Of a stretch of 64,000 nt of DNA, positions 37,302-46,110 are shown piece after piece (the stretch's first letter is position 1; every line of letters begins with the position of its first letter). The stretch comes from Pseudovibrio flavus (GTDB lineage: Bacteria > Pseudomonadota > Alphaproteobacteria > Rhizobiales > Stappiaceae): the NCBI RefSeq assembly GCF_009711345.1, contig NZ_SMMA01000063.1, forward strand, positions 135,850 to 199,849, given 5' to 3'. The position numbers and the translations under genes are program-made. The notes under the pieces are model-generated. The model searched no databases, was not told the origin of the DNA, and saw only the letters and a list, made by a program, of their open reading frames with translations.

Positions 37302-38345
37302 ATGAATAGACGGAATTCAAAATCCGAAAAAATTGACATCTTCGCAGTCGCCAACAAGGCTGGGGTTTCACCCGCAACCGTATCTAGGGCGTTCAATCAT
37401 CCTGATCTTGTGAAGCCGGAAACAAGAAACCGAATAGAGGACGCAGTGCGCGGCCTTGGGTATATTCGCAACCGCGCTGCGCAGACCATTCACGGCAAGC
37501 GCAGTGGTACAATCGGGCTTGTTGTTCCTGTTGTTGCTAACGTCATTTTCTCGGAACTAATCCAAGCGTTTTCAGAGGTCGCGGAAGAGACCGGCTTTAC
37601 AATTCTCATTGCAACTCATGGCTTTGACTTGAAGAAGGAAGAGGTCGTTTTAAGAAAGCTGCTGGAACATCGGGTTGATGGGATTGCGCTTATTGGTCTT
37701 GACCACTTGGATGCGACCTATGTTCTTGTTGAACAGCAGAAAATCCCTGCCATTGCCATGTGGAACTTTGACGATAAATCACGGCTCTCGTGTGTTGGTG
37801 TAGATAACCATGAGGCTGGGTATCTGGCTGCCAAACACCTGAGTGATTTGGGCCATAAGAAGATCGCGCTGGCAATGCCGCCGACCGAGGAAAACGATAG
37901 AGCGCGGGCAAGAGCCAAGGGCGCGAGAATTGCACTCGCTGAGGCCGGTTTGGAAGCAAAAGAAGGTTGGACGGTTGAGGCGCTCTATGAGGTTGCACAC
38001 GCCAAGCAAGCGTGTTTGGAGCTTCTGTCAGGCGATGACCGCCCAACAGCTCTGGTTTGCGGTAACGATGTTATTGCAAAGTCGGCGCTATTTGCAGCTC
38101 AGCGCTTGAAGCTTTCCGTTCCTGAGGATCTGTCTATCGTAGGGATCGGTGACTTTTCTGGCTCTGCTGATCTGGAGCCACCGATGACGACTGTCCGCAT
38201 TCCGGCAACGAGAATTGGCCGTCAGGCGATGCACCATCTGGCGATCTCCATCGCGGAGAGCAACGTGACGGACATTATGCGGTCCAAGCTTGATGTGAAT
38301 CTGATGGTGCGAGGCAGTACCGCGATACCTCCACAAAATTCATGA
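37302..38345 (+). CDS. LacI-family transcriptional regulator adjoining xsc
   Basis: 347 residues from ATG 37302; a TTG at 37287 is the only alternative and neither start has a clear ribosome site. The LacI helix-turn-helix is IDIFAVANKAGVSPATVSRAF with the hinge helix following, then a periplasmic-binding-like effector domain (about 65-340) including RSGTIGLVVPVVAN and ALVCGNDVIAKSAL. Such proteins sense sugars or small metabolites. It is divergent from xsc and convergent with tauY. A LacI regulator is not the usual companion of taurine genes. Its target and ligand are open. Confidence 0.9.
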   Translation: MNRRNSKSEKIDIFAVANKAGVSPATVSRAFNHPDLVKPETRNRIEDAVRGLGYIRNRAAQTIHGKRSGTIGLVVPVVANVIFSELIQAFSEVAEETGFTILIATHGFDLKKEEVVLRKLLEHRVDGIALIGLDHLDATYVLVEQQKIPAIAMWNFDDKSRLSCVGVDNHEAGYLAAKHLSDLGHKKIALAMPPTEENDRARARAKGARIALAEAGLEAKEGWTVEALYEVAHAKQACLELLSGDDRPTALVCGNDVIAKSALFAAQRLKLSVPEDLSIVGIGDFSGSADLEPPMTTVRIPATRIGRQAMHHLAISIAESNVTDIMRSKLDVNLMVRGSTAIPPQNS

Positions 38346-38356
38346 ACCGATGAAAA

Positions 38357-38390
38357 TAGGGGGCGACCCTAAACAGGTATCCGCCCCCTA
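38357..38390. terminator. Bidirectional hairpin between lacI-type gene and tauY
   Basis: TAGGGGGCG at 38357-38365 pairs with its perfect complement at 38382-38390, with a 16-base loop, between converging genes. Confidence 0.7.
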
Positions 38391-38402
38391 ATAGTTCAAA
38401 TT

Positions 38403-39800
38403 CTAACGCTCGTCGCGGTAGTGGTACCAGTGGTAGAGCCACCACTGGCCCAAGCGTCTGAATGGCGTGAGAATGCCCTCGTGCGGTAGCTCTGACTTGA
38501 AGATTGGTAGATCGCGGCCGCACTGCTTGCCTGCGGCGAGTTCCGCCATACGCTTACCGGCTTGAGCTGCGTACATAACGCCATTACCGCCGTAGCCCAT
38601 GGCATAGAACATCTGTTCTGCCGGATCTGGCTGGGTGATGCGCGGCATCATATCGTGGCTAACATCAACCCATCCCCACCATGAATAGTCGAGTTCAATA
38701 TTCGCCAGTGCTGGAAATTTGCGGGTCAAACCATCCCGAAGCAGTTGCAGGTGCTGCGGGTTGTCAGCATCAGCGCCGCTGATGGAACTGCGAGAACCGA
38801 TTTGCATACGGTTATCGGGCAAAAGCCTGTAGTAGTGGCGCAGGGTGCGCGTATCCGTGAGCGGGCTTTTGACGTTGATGTTGCACTCTGCAAGCTCATC
38901 AGCAGTCAGTTCACGAGTGACCATAGAGTTGGAAAGGATAGGCATAAGCCTGTCCTTGGTCTTTTTATGCAGCCCTCTTGGAACGTAAGCAGCAGTTGCC
39001 ACACAAACTTTACGCGCTTTGACCGTGCCACCCGGCGTTTCCAGATAGTGCACTCCGTTCTCGGTTCTCCAATTCGTAACCGGACTGGAGGTATGAACCT
39101 TAGCGCCTAATGAGCGTGCCGCGTCAAGTAAGCCGAAAGCCAATTTGGCTGCATGGATGCCAACGCCGTCTGGCTCCCACATTGCGCCGTGAGCTTCCCT
39201 GTCATTAGCAATTTCGGTTTGGAACGTGTGTTTGTCTACCATCTTGGCGCGGTAGCCAAACTGCTCGTTCAGCACCGTTGTTTCCTTTTCCAAGGAAGGC
39301 ATCATCCAAGCGCGGTGGGCAATGTAATAGTGGCCACCATCCTGCGGATCACACGCAATATTGTGGTCCTTGATAAGGTTTCTGAAGAGGTCAAAAGCCT
39401 CAACCACTTCGGCATGCATCTCCCTTGCAGTATCAAGACCCCAGCGGCGTATCCACTGGGAGCGTTTCAGACGGCCGGAGGATATCTGTGCTTGTCCGCC
39501 GTTGCGCACAGAACACCCCCAAGCCACCTGATTTGCCTCCAGAACATGGGCTTTGATGCCATGCTCCTTGGCAAGGTGCAGGGCGCAGCTCAGGCCCGTA
39601 TAACCAGAGCCAATAACAACTACATCTACGTCCATATCCTGCAAGACCGGCCCGTCATCTTCAGGCGTTCTGCCTGCGGTGCCGATCCAGTAAGTTGGAG
39701 CGTAAGCCTGATTGTGACCGGGCCCTTTGCTCACCAACGGATCGTATTTCGGGTTGTAGGGCTGTTGGCGAGTGGCCTCTCTTGTGATCACCTGATCCAT
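38403..39800 (-). CDS. tauY: Taurine dehydrogenase, large FAD subunit
   Basis: 465 residues of the DAO flavoprotein family. The FAD-binding GSGYTG is at residues 64-69, followed by WGCSVRNGGQAQISSGR, DPQDGGHYYIAH and DYSWWGWVDVSHDMMP. Size and neighbours (TauX just upstream, TRAP tauKLM, TauR and Xsc) identify it as TauY, which with TauX oxidises taurine to sulfoacetaldehyde and ammonia, passing electrons to the respiratory chain. A GGGAGGATAT ribosome site precedes ATG 39800. It resembles the PuuB-like oxidase at 13883-15190, so family membership alone would not separate the two functions; the context does. Confidence 0.88.
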   Translation of the reverse strand: MDQVITREATRQQPYNPKYDPLVSKGPGHNQAYAPTYWIGTAGRTPEDDGPVLQDMDVDVVVIGSGYTGLSCALHLAKEHGIKAHVLEANQVAWGCSVRNGGQAQISSGRLKRSQWIRRWGLDTAREMHAEVVEAFDLFRNLIKDHNIACDPQDGGHYYIAHRAWMMPSLEKETTVLNEQFGYRAKMVDKHTFQTEIANDREAHGAMWEPDGVGIHAAKLAFGLLDAARSLGAKVHTSSPVTNWRTENGVHYLETPGGTVKARKVCVATAAYVPRGLHKKTKDRLMPILSNSMVTRELTADELAECNINVKSPLTDTRTLRHYYRLLPDNRMQIGSRSSISGADADNPQHLQLLRDGLTRKFPALANIELDYSWWGWVDVSHDMMPRITQPDPAEQMFYAMGYGGNGVMYAAQAGKRMAELAAGKQCGRDLPIFKSELPHEGILTPFRRLGQWWLYHWYHYRDER

Positions 39801-39837
39801 ATATCCTCCCAGTTATAGAGACCCGAGCGGCTCTGCT

Positions 39838-40224
39838 TTAGCCTTGCAAAACAGGGCGGTTTTTACGGAATGCTTGTTTGACGATGATTTTGCCGTCACG
39901 CAGAGTGAAGAGATCAGCGCCTTCGGCTTCAACACGGTTTCCGTCGCCATCGGTGCCAGAGAAGGTCCATTCGGACACCGCGCGGTCGCCGGATACAAAG
40001 TGGCTGTGGTGATCCCAGCGGGCATCTTTCATACCTGCCCAGACAGCACTAAAGGCAGCGGCGATGGCTTCTTTGCCTTCAATTTTGGTGCCGTAAACTT
40101 CGTTTCCACCAACTGCATAAAACACCGCATCATCAGCAAAAACTTCCATCACACCGTCCACATCGTGGCGATTGAAGGCGTCAAAAGTTGCACTCAAATC
40201 GGCTGAAGTGAGTTCTTTAGTCAT
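39838..40224 (-). CDS. tauX: Taurine dehydrogenase, small subunit (SnoaL/NTF2-like)
   Basis: 128 residues with an NTF2/SnoaL fold: FDAFNRHDVDGVMEVFADDAVFYAVGG, then VSEWTFSGTDGDGN and GADLFTLRDGKI. TauX is the small partner of TauY in the alphaproteobacterial taurine dehydrogenase. It lies 37 bases upstream of tauY and 18 bases after the universal stress gene, with a GGAGACATT ribosome site. NTF2-like proteins have diverse roles; the assignment depends on the conserved order with tauY. Confidence 0.85.
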   Translation of the reverse strand: MTKELTSADLSATFDAFNRHDVDGVMEVFADDAVFYAVGGNEVYGTKIEGKEAIAAAFSAVWAGMKDARWDHHSHFVSGDRAVSEWTFSGTDGDGNRVEAEGADLFTLRDGKIIVKQAFRKNRPVLQG

Positions 40225-40242
40225 AGCAATGTCTCCAAATAT

Positions 40243-40737
40243 CTAGATGTCGTCCTTAAACGGCACGACAAACGTGGGTATGGTTGATCGTCGTAGGACG
40301 CGCTTGGCGATGCTTCCTAAAAACGTATGGCTGAAGCCGTGGGTGTGGGCGCCAATAACGATAAGGTCGCTATTAAGGCGCTGGGATTCTTGAAGAATAA
40401 CTTCTGCGGGAAAGCCTTCGATTATCCGGCTGCTAGGCATCTTCTCTTGCAGCGATTGCAGGTCGTCGGGCATCGCTTCCCAAAATTCAGCAATGCGCTG
40501 GCTGAGTAAATGCTGTGCCGCTTCACCGCGCCCTTGCAGTACGCGCTCGCGGCTTTCCTCCTCTTGAATGAAGAGCGTTAGCGTCACCCGCTGATCATCT
40601 GAGAGAGGCTCAACAACGTGGATGATATCCAGCTTTGCATCAAATTTTTCGGCAAGGCTCACTGCGTAGGAAAAAGCGAAGGAAGCCTGCTTGGAGAGAT
40701 CGGTAGCGTATAAAATACGGTCAAAGTTCTTCAGCAT
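40243..40737 (-). CDS. Universal stress protein of the taurine operon
   Basis: 164 residues of the UspA family. The N-terminal ILYATDLSKQASFAFSYAV and the C-terminal nucleotide-binding pattern VIGAHTHGFSHTFLGSIAKRV are present, so it is probably an ATP-binding Usp. It lies nine bases after the TRAP large subunit and 18 before tauX. Usp genes beside TRAP systems are known elsewhere (for example TeaD with the ectoine TRAP, where it modulates uptake), so a regulatory role on TauKLM is plausible. Confidence 0.87.
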   Translation of the reverse strand: MLKNFDRILYATDLSKQASFAFSYAVSLAEKFDAKLDIIHVVEPLSDDQRVTLTLFIQEEESRERVLQGRGEAAQHLLSQRIAEFWEAMPDDLQSLQEKMPSSRIIEGFPAEVILQESQRLNSDLIVIGAHTHGFSHTFLGSIAKRVLRRSTIPTFVVPFKDDI

Positions 40738-40746
40738 GGTTGCCCC

Positions 40747-42087
40747 CTAGTAGCCAAGCATTCGCGGAAGCCACAAAGAGATCTCAGGCACGAAAGCGAT
40801 AATCACAACGGCAATGATATTCACCACTGCAAACGGAATGGCCCTGAGAGAAATCTCTTCAATGGATACGTTGGAGATACCTGATGCAATGAAAAGGTTT
40901 TCTCCAAGAGGCGGCGTCTGGAAGCCGATGGAGAGCGAGCAGATCATCACAACACCGAAGTGGATAGGATCAATGCCAACGCTGTAGGCGACGGGAAGCA
41001 TAACTGGCACGAGGATCAAGATAGCTGCCAATGTTTCCATGAACATGCCCACGAAGAGCAGGAAGCCGATGATCATGATCCAGATTAGGTAAGGGCTTTC
41101 TGTAAGTGAGAGCATGCCATCTGCAATAACAGCAGGGATTTGGTTCTCAACCAAGATGCGGCCGAAAAGGGTCGCGGTGAAAAGGATGAGAAGCACACGG
41201 CCTGAAAGCCACGTGGTTGTCTCCAAAGCAGCGCTTACAGCCTTCCGGTCCAGTTCGCGGTAGATGAATGCGCCAACAAAGAGTGTGTAGAAAATGGCAA
41301 CAATGGCAGCTTCTGTTGGGGTGAAGTAACCGGAGTAGATGCCGCCAAGAATGACGATAGGCGCCATGAGTGCCCAAAACCCGTTCTTAACTGTCGCGGC
41401 AACGTTGCCGAAATCCATCTTCTCGGTGGTGCCCTTATAGCCGTGTTTGCGGCACAGCAGATAGTTCATCACGAGAAGGCATGACGCCATGATGAAGGCG
41501 GGTACAAAGCCAGCGATAAACAGCTTGGAAATGGAAACAGACTGGAACGTTCCGAATTTCTCGACGGCTTCTGGCGGCGGGATCATGCCCAGAGCTGAGA
41601 TGCCGAAAATCACCATTGGTATGGATGGCGGGATAACGATGCCCAAGCCACCTGCGGCTGCTGTTAACGAGGATGCGTAACCCGGCGAATAATTGCGTTT
41701 GATCATCGCGGGGATCATCAGCATACCAACTGCAGCAGTTGTTGCTGGGCCCGAACCAGAAATAGCACCGAAGAATAGGCAAGCAATGATGGTGGAGGCG
41801 GCTATACCTCCAGTGAAAGGTCCGGCAAGACTTTCGGCTACTGCAATCAAACGGCGGGATAGGCCAGCAGCTTCCATTAGAGCGCCTGCCAGAATGAACG
41901 CGGGCAGCGCCATCAGCGGGAAGGAACCCACCGAGCTGAAAGCCATCGGAACGAATTTAAGCGGGTTTTCATCAAGGTAGAAGACTGTGGCAAGAGAAGC
42001 CACACCCAGCGCCATTGTGATAGGCGCGCCAATGGTGAGCAGGCCAAGGAACGAGCCAAATAGAACGAGAACGATAGGACTATCCAT
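40747..42087 (-). CDS. tauM: Taurine TRAP transporter large membrane subunit
   Basis: 446 residues, DctM family, with a dozen or more membrane segments and repeated motifs such as VIPPSIPMVIFG and TPPLGENLFIASG. Translocation subunit of the taurine importer. Its ATG overlaps the stop of the small subunit by one base (TGATG). The symbol follows the tauKLM naming used for taurine TRAP systems; specificity is inferred from tauXY and tauR. Confidence 0.88.
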   Translation of the reverse strand: MDSPIVLVLFGSFLGLLTIGAPITMALGVASLATVFYLDENPLKFVPMAFSSVGSFPLMALPAFILAGALMEAAGLSRRLIAVAESLAGPFTGGIAASTIIACLFFGAISGSGPATTAAVGMLMIPAMIKRNYSPGYASSLTAAAGGLGIVIPPSIPMVIFGISALGMIPPPEAVEKFGTFQSVSISKLFIAGFVPAFIMASCLLVMNYLLCRKHGYKGTTEKMDFGNVAATVKNGFWALMAPIVILGGIYSGYFTPTEAAIVAIFYTLFVGAFIYRELDRKAVSAALETTTWLSGRVLLILFTATLFGRILVENQIPAVIADGMLSLTESPYLIWIMIIGFLLFVGMFMETLAAILILVPVMLPVAYSVGIDPIHFGVVMICSLSIGFQTPPLGENLFIASGISNVSIEEISLRAIPFAVVNIIAVVIIAFVPEISLWLPRMLGY

Positions 42088-42659
42088 CAGGCGTGGCTCC
42101 CCTTGATTTGTGGCTGGGAAGCATCTTCAAAATCACCGTGGGAGCTTTCGTCTTTAGGAAGCTCGACCTTATCCGGATTTTTGATATCTACGCCTTTGAC
42201 GAGCTTGAGGTAATTCACCTGAAGAATGCGGATCGTCATTAAAGCAAAAGCGATTGGAAGAATGAGATAGACGTATTTCAACTCTACGCCGAGTGTCTGG
42301 GCTTTCCAGAATTTGTTCATGCGATAGAAGATGAAATCATAGGCTAGGTACACGAAGTAGATGTTGAAGCTGACCCAGATGAGATCGGAAAACGCTTCAA
42401 GCCAGATACCGACTTTTCTAGGCAGCCAGCGGAAGTGGAATGTGACTCTGTTGTGGGCCGCAATGCGCGCTGCATAGCTTGCGCCAAAGAAGACAAACCA
42501 AACGAACATGAAGACCGAGAGTTCCTCGATCCACGTCTGTGAGGTGCCAAAAATCTCTCTTGAGACGATTTGCGCAAACAGCAAGCTTACGAAGCAAATC
42601 AGCAAAAGCCTACAGATGTAGCTTTCGATGTTGTCCAAAAATCCTAGTAGATGACGCAT
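42087..42659 (-). CDS. tauL: Taurine TRAP transporter small membrane subunit
   Basis: 190 residues, DctQ family, four membrane segments in the first 150 residues, with the typical WIEELSVFMFVWFVFFGASYA. A charged C-terminal tail of about 35 residues follows. The ATG at 42659 is preferred; the frame extends to a TTG at 42689. It follows an inverted repeat after the binding-protein gene. Confidence 0.86.
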   Translation of the reverse strand: MRHLLGFLDNIESYICRLLLICFVSLLFAQIVSREIFGTSQTWIEELSVFMFVWFVFFGASYAARIAAHNRVTFHFRWLPRKVGIWLEAFSDLIWVSFNIYFVYLAYDFIFYRMNKFWKAQTLGVELKYVYLILPIAFALMTIRILQVNYLKLVKGVDIKNPDKVELPKDESSHGDFEDASQPQIKGSHA

Positions 42660-42693
42660 TGTTCCGGCTGCACATTTGGGGAAAAGCAAGGGT

Positions 42694-42730
42694 GCCTTCC
42701 CTCAGAGTCTCTCCATCTCCGAGGGAAGGC
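42694..42730 (-). terminator. Hairpin between tauK and tauL
   Basis: A perfect ten-base inverted repeat, GCCTTCCCTC at 42694-42703 and GAGGGAAGGC at 42721-42730, with a 17-base loop. It lies 13 bases after the binding-protein stop. It is probably a partial terminator or 3' stabiliser favouring TauK. Confidence 0.65.
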
Positions 42731-42743
42731 CGGGCAGGGAGTG

Positions 42744-43754
42744 TTACTGAACTGTCTCTCTTCCAAGAGCAGTCAGAACCTCGTTAAGCTTTTCCACGCC
42801 GCCGATGCTGTCGTAGAACTTTGGCCATACAGTTGTTGTTGCACGCTCGATGAATTCTGCTTCACCGTTTGCTGGGTCAACAATTTCCATACCGCGCTCA
42901 ACCAGCTCGTCGCGGATGCGCGCTTCTGTGTTCTCAAGGAAGCTAGCGGAGAAAGCGGTTGCCTCTGCACCAGCTTCAAGAACAGCTTTCTGCTCTGCTT
43001 CAGACAGATCCTGGAACACAGCTTCGGAAACAACGAGTGGCTCAATAGAGAAGATGTAGCGCAGGTTGGTGATGAACTTCTGCACTTCGTAGAACTTCAT
43101 GGCACTGATGGTGATGTACGGGTTGTCCTGACCATCAACGACCTTCTGCTGAAGACCGGCAAATGTTTCAGACCAAGCCATTGGCGTTGGATCAATGCCC
43201 CAAGACTTATAGGTCTCGATCATGATTGCGTTTTTAGGAACGCGGATCACAAGGCCATCAAGATCGGCAACGGTTTCAACTGGCTTTGCGGAATTGGAAA
43301 GCACGCGGAAGCCGGAGTAGGCCCAGCCAACAATGCGAACGCCAGCATCGCGAATAGTGTTCTCAACCAGCTGCTGGCCAATTGGGCCTGTAGTTACAGT
43401 CTGCGCGTCATCAAGGCTCAAAATAACGTAGGGTAGGGTCAAGGTGCCAACGGTAGGCGAAAATGGTGTGATGTTGTTGATGGCAAGAATAGAAAAGTCT
43501 AGCGCACCCATAGCGGCGCTGCTGATTGTGTCCTGCTCAGAGCCAAGCTGACCGTTCAAGAAAAGCGTGCCGGTGTGCTCTCCGCCAGTTTTTTCTTCAA
43601 GAGCAGAGATAAATGCTTTGCCCAGGGCTTCCTGAGTACCGCCTGCGCCATCGCCAACAGCAATTTTAAAATTTTTCGCTGAGGTAGGTACAGTAGCAAC
43701 CGCAAGTGCGGCGGCAAATACTGCGTATTTCAATCCCTTAATTGAAAATGACAT
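42744..43754 (-). CDS. tauK: Taurine TRAP transporter substrate-binding protein
   Basis: 336 residues, of the TAXI/DctP type. Signal peptide of about 26 residues (ending VPTSA), then KNFKIAVGDGAGGTQEALG. LDGLVIRVPKNAIMIET contains the conserved ligand arginine and LQQKVVDGQDNPY the family glutamine/asparagine motif. As first gene after the TauR-box pair, it should be the strongest taurine-induced product. A GGAGGGG ribosome site precedes ATG 43754. Taurine is inferred as ligand from tauXY, xsc and tauR. Confidence 0.9.
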   Translation of the reverse strand: MSFSIKGLKYAVFAAALAVATVPTSAKNFKIAVGDGAGGTQEALGKAFISALEEKTGGEHTGTLFLNGQLGSEQDTISSAAMGALDFSILAINNITPFSPTVGTLTLPYVILSLDDAQTVTTGPIGQQLVENTIRDAGVRIVGWAYSGFRVLSNSAKPVETVADLDGLVIRVPKNAIMIETYKSWGIDPTPMAWSETFAGLQQKVVDGQDNPYITISAMKFYEVQKFITNLRYIFSIEPLVVSEAVFQDLSEAEQKAVLEAGAEATAFSASFLENTEARIRDELVERGMEIVDPANGEAEFIERATTTVWPKFYDSIGGVEKLNEVLTALGRETVQ

Positions 43755-43844
43755 AGTTCCCCTCCAAAATATAAATTTGTCAGAGAGATCTAAGTTTTTT
43801 TATTCCCTGACTCATCTAGGATACTAACGTAGAATTGCCTATCC

Positions 43845-43876
43845 ATATATCCAGTTTAAATCTGATTTAAGTCCAG
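43845..43876. promoter_or_regulatory. Pair of TauR-box-like repeats
   Basis: On the minus strand CTGGACTTAA (43867-43876) and CTGGATATAT (43845-43854), starting 22 bases apart, about two helical turns. The first agrees exactly with the direct repeat I recall for TauR of Rhodobacter capsulatus (CTGGACYTAA). The pair lies in the 141-base gap between divergent tauK and tauR, so activation of the taurine operon is expected. Confidence 0.6.
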
Positions 43877-43895
43877 ATGTATTTCCCGAGAGATT

Positions 43896-45410
43896 GTGTT
43901 GTTCGATAAAGTTACGCGGTTGCCGCCGGATTTGTTTTTCATTGATAAGAAAGCACCGGTCTCGTTACAGGCGCAGTTAATTACCTGTGTCGTAACCCTT
44001 GTGCTGCAGCAGCAAATTCCTGCTGGAACACGTATGCCTTCCAGCCGCTCGTTGGCCAGCTTTTTGGGGATCTCACGGCTTACAGTTACGCTGGCCTACA
44101 ATGAGTTGGTTGCGCAAAACTATCTGGTGGCACTGCCTCGCTCAGGTTACGCAATCTCTCATGACGCGCCGAAACGGCAGTCGTTTTATCCAACAGCTCC
44201 GATTGGAAGCAAGGCGCTGGACTGGTCAACGCGTCTGCGTCCTGATCGCCAGCGGCAAAGGGCGATCGTCAAGCGCCGCGACTGGGAGCAGTTTCCTTTT
44301 CCCTTTCTCTACGGGCAGATGGACTGGTCATTGTTCAACCATGCGGCGTGGAGGGATTGCGCGCGAAGGGCGCTTGGTTTGAAGGAGTTTGACCTGCTTG
44401 CCGGTGACTGGGCAAGCGAAGATGACCCGATGCTGATCGACCACATTTGTACGCGCACCTTGCCGCGCAGAGGCATTCAGGCAACGCCAGATGAGGTGCT
44501 GATTACCATGGGAGCGCAGAACGCTCTCTGGATGATTATTGACCTCCTCAAACATGATGGTCGCTTGGCTGTTTACGAAGACCCCGGCTATCCCGATATT
44601 CCTGAAATGCTTCGTTTTTCCGAAGCGCGCTCTCTAGCGGTAACCGTCGATAATGAGGGCATTAATCCAGACAGCCTTCCGAACAATACAGGATACGTTT
44701 TTGTTACGCCGTCCCACCATGTTCCAACAGGTGTGACTATGCCCATGCAGCGGCGCAGGGAGCTTTTGAAAGCTGCGAACGACAAAGACTTTCTGATAGT
44801 CGAGGATGATTACGAGTTCGAGATTGGTTTGCCTACCTCTCCAAGTCCGGCTTTGAAATCCATTGATACAGCGGAGCGGGTCATTTACGTCGGCAGTTTC
44901 TCAAAGTCGATATTTCCGGGCTTGAGGCTCGGCTACATGGTTGCTCCTGAACCATTTATCCGGCAGGCGCGGGCGCTGAGAGCTATGATGTTGCGACATC
45001 CTCCCGGGCATATGCAGCGCACAACCGCCTACTTTCTGGCGCAAGGCTACTACGATGCATTGATCGTGAAGATGGGTGATGCAATGCGCGAGCGTCGTGA
45101 GCGGCTTTATGCTGCTTTGAGCCAGAGTGATTTTGAGATTATTAGCCCCTCGCAGTACGGCGGCACGAGCCTTTGGGTGAAGGCAGACGAGCGTATCGAT
45201 TGCGAGGAGTTTTCAGCTGCTCTCGCAAAGAGAGGCGTGCTGATAGAGGCGGGTACGCCGTTCTTCGAAAACTCGCCCAAACCGTGCCCTTACTTCAGAA
45301 TGGGCTATTCCGTTATTCAGAAAGATGCAATCGAGGAAGGTGTCGCGGTGATGGTAGACTGCCACCGCGAAATGATGTCCCAGTTAGCGAAGGAGCCGGA
45401 GCAGGTTTAA
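43896..45410 (+). CDS. tauR: MocR-family (GntR/aminotransferase) regulator TauR
   Basis: 504 residues. An N-terminal winged helix (about residues 20-90: PAGTRMPSSRSLASFLGISRL) is joined to a fold-type I aminotransferase domain (about 130-490), with the PLP lysine in GSFSKSIFPGLRLGY at residue 337, and EDPGYPDIPEM and EDDYEFEIG before it. MocR proteins bind PLP and a ligand amine but normally do not catalyse transamination. It is divergent from tauK with TauR-box-like repeats between, hence the TauR call. It starts with GTG 43896. Other MocR proteins (PdxR, GabR) are excluded by the neighbours rather than by sequence. Confidence 0.88.
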   Translation: MLFDKVTRLPPDLFFIDKKAPVSLQAQLITCVVTLVLQQQIPAGTRMPSSRSLASFLGISRLTVTLAYNELVAQNYLVALPRSGYAISHDAPKRQSFYPTAPIGSKALDWSTRLRPDRQRQRAIVKRRDWEQFPFPFLYGQMDWSLFNHAAWRDCARRALGLKEFDLLAGDWASEDDPMLIDHICTRTLPRRGIQATPDEVLITMGAQNALWMIIDLLKHDGRLAVYEDPGYPDIPEMLRFSEARSLAVTVDNEGINPDSLPNNTGYVFVTPSHHVPTGVTMPMQRRRELLKAANDKDFLIVEDDYEFEIGLPTSPSPALKSIDTAERVIYVGSFSKSIFPGLRLGYMVAPEPFIRQARALRAMMLRHPPGHMQRTTAYFLAQGYYDALIVKMGDAMRERRERLYAALSQSDFEIISPSQYGGTSLWVKADERIDCEEFSAALAKRGVLIEAGTPFFENSPKPCPYFRMGYSVIQKDAIEEGVAVMVDCHREMMSQLAKEPEQV

Positions 45411-45596
45411 ACCCCAATCTGATCTAGGTTCGGACCGCCAGCGTAATACGGCTCATTTTTCATTTGGTTTATAAGTTTTCCGCTGAAATCCGCCACTTTT
45501 TTGTGAACGGAATTTTTGCAGTTTTTTCGATCCCGCTTCCATTTCAGGGCGTAGCAGCCAGCGTTGTTAACCCTACGCTTCATGGAGGCTTTTAAT

Positions 45597-46067
45597 ATGA
45601 CACTTCTCAAGATCACTGCAGCAGCTCTCGTCGCAACTGCCATTTCATCCGCAGCGTTTGCTGCAAATATTGTTGAGACCGCCAAAGGCGCCGGTCAGTT
45701 TAATACCCTCCTTGCAGCAGCTCAGGCAGCAGGCCTTGCCGAAACTCTCAGTAACGATGGTCCGTTCACCGTTTTCGCTCCGACAGATGAAGCGTTCGCC
45801 GCGCTGCCAGACGGCACAGTTGAAACACTCCTGAAGCCAGAAAACAAAGACAAGCTTGTCGCAATCCTGACCTACCATGTTGTACCGGGTAAAGTGATGT
45901 CCACCGATCTCAAAGACGGCATGACCGCCAAAACCGTGCAGGGCGGTGATGTGACTATCGATCTCGACGGCGGTCCAAAGGTCAACGGCGCAAACATCGT
46001 TGCAGCAGACGTAGGTGCTGACAACGGCGTGATCCACGTAATCGATCAGGTTATTTTGCCGAAATAG
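45597..46067 (+). CDS. Secreted fasciclin-domain protein
   Basis: 156 residues. Signal peptide of about 22 residues (ending SAAFA), then one FAS1 domain with the two conserved boxes [17 protein letters not shown] and YHVVPGKV, and the end [14 protein letters not shown]. Single-FAS1 bacterial proteins are exported adhesion or surface proteins of poorly defined role. A GGAGG site precedes the start at 45597. It stands alone, convergent with the histidine kinase gene. Confidence 0.92.
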   Translation: MTLLKITAAALVATAISSAAFAANIVETAKGAGQFNTLLAAAQAAGLAETLSNDGPFTVFAPTDEAFAALPDGTVETLLKPENKDKLVAILTYHVVPGKVMSTDLKDGMTAKTVQGGDVTIDLDGGPKVNGANIVAADVGADNGVIHVIDQVILPK

Positions 46068-46078
46068 TCTGCGTCTCT

Positions 46079-46110
46079 GGCATTCCCGTTTCCTAACCGG
46101 CGGGAATGCC
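46079..46110 (+). terminator. Terminator of the fasciclin gene
   Basis: GGCATTCCCG at 46079-46088 pairs with CGGGAATGCC at 46101-46110, followed by TTCTTCCTTT. The right arm overlaps the last codons of the convergent histidine kinase gene, so coding and terminator share DNA. Confidence 0.7.
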
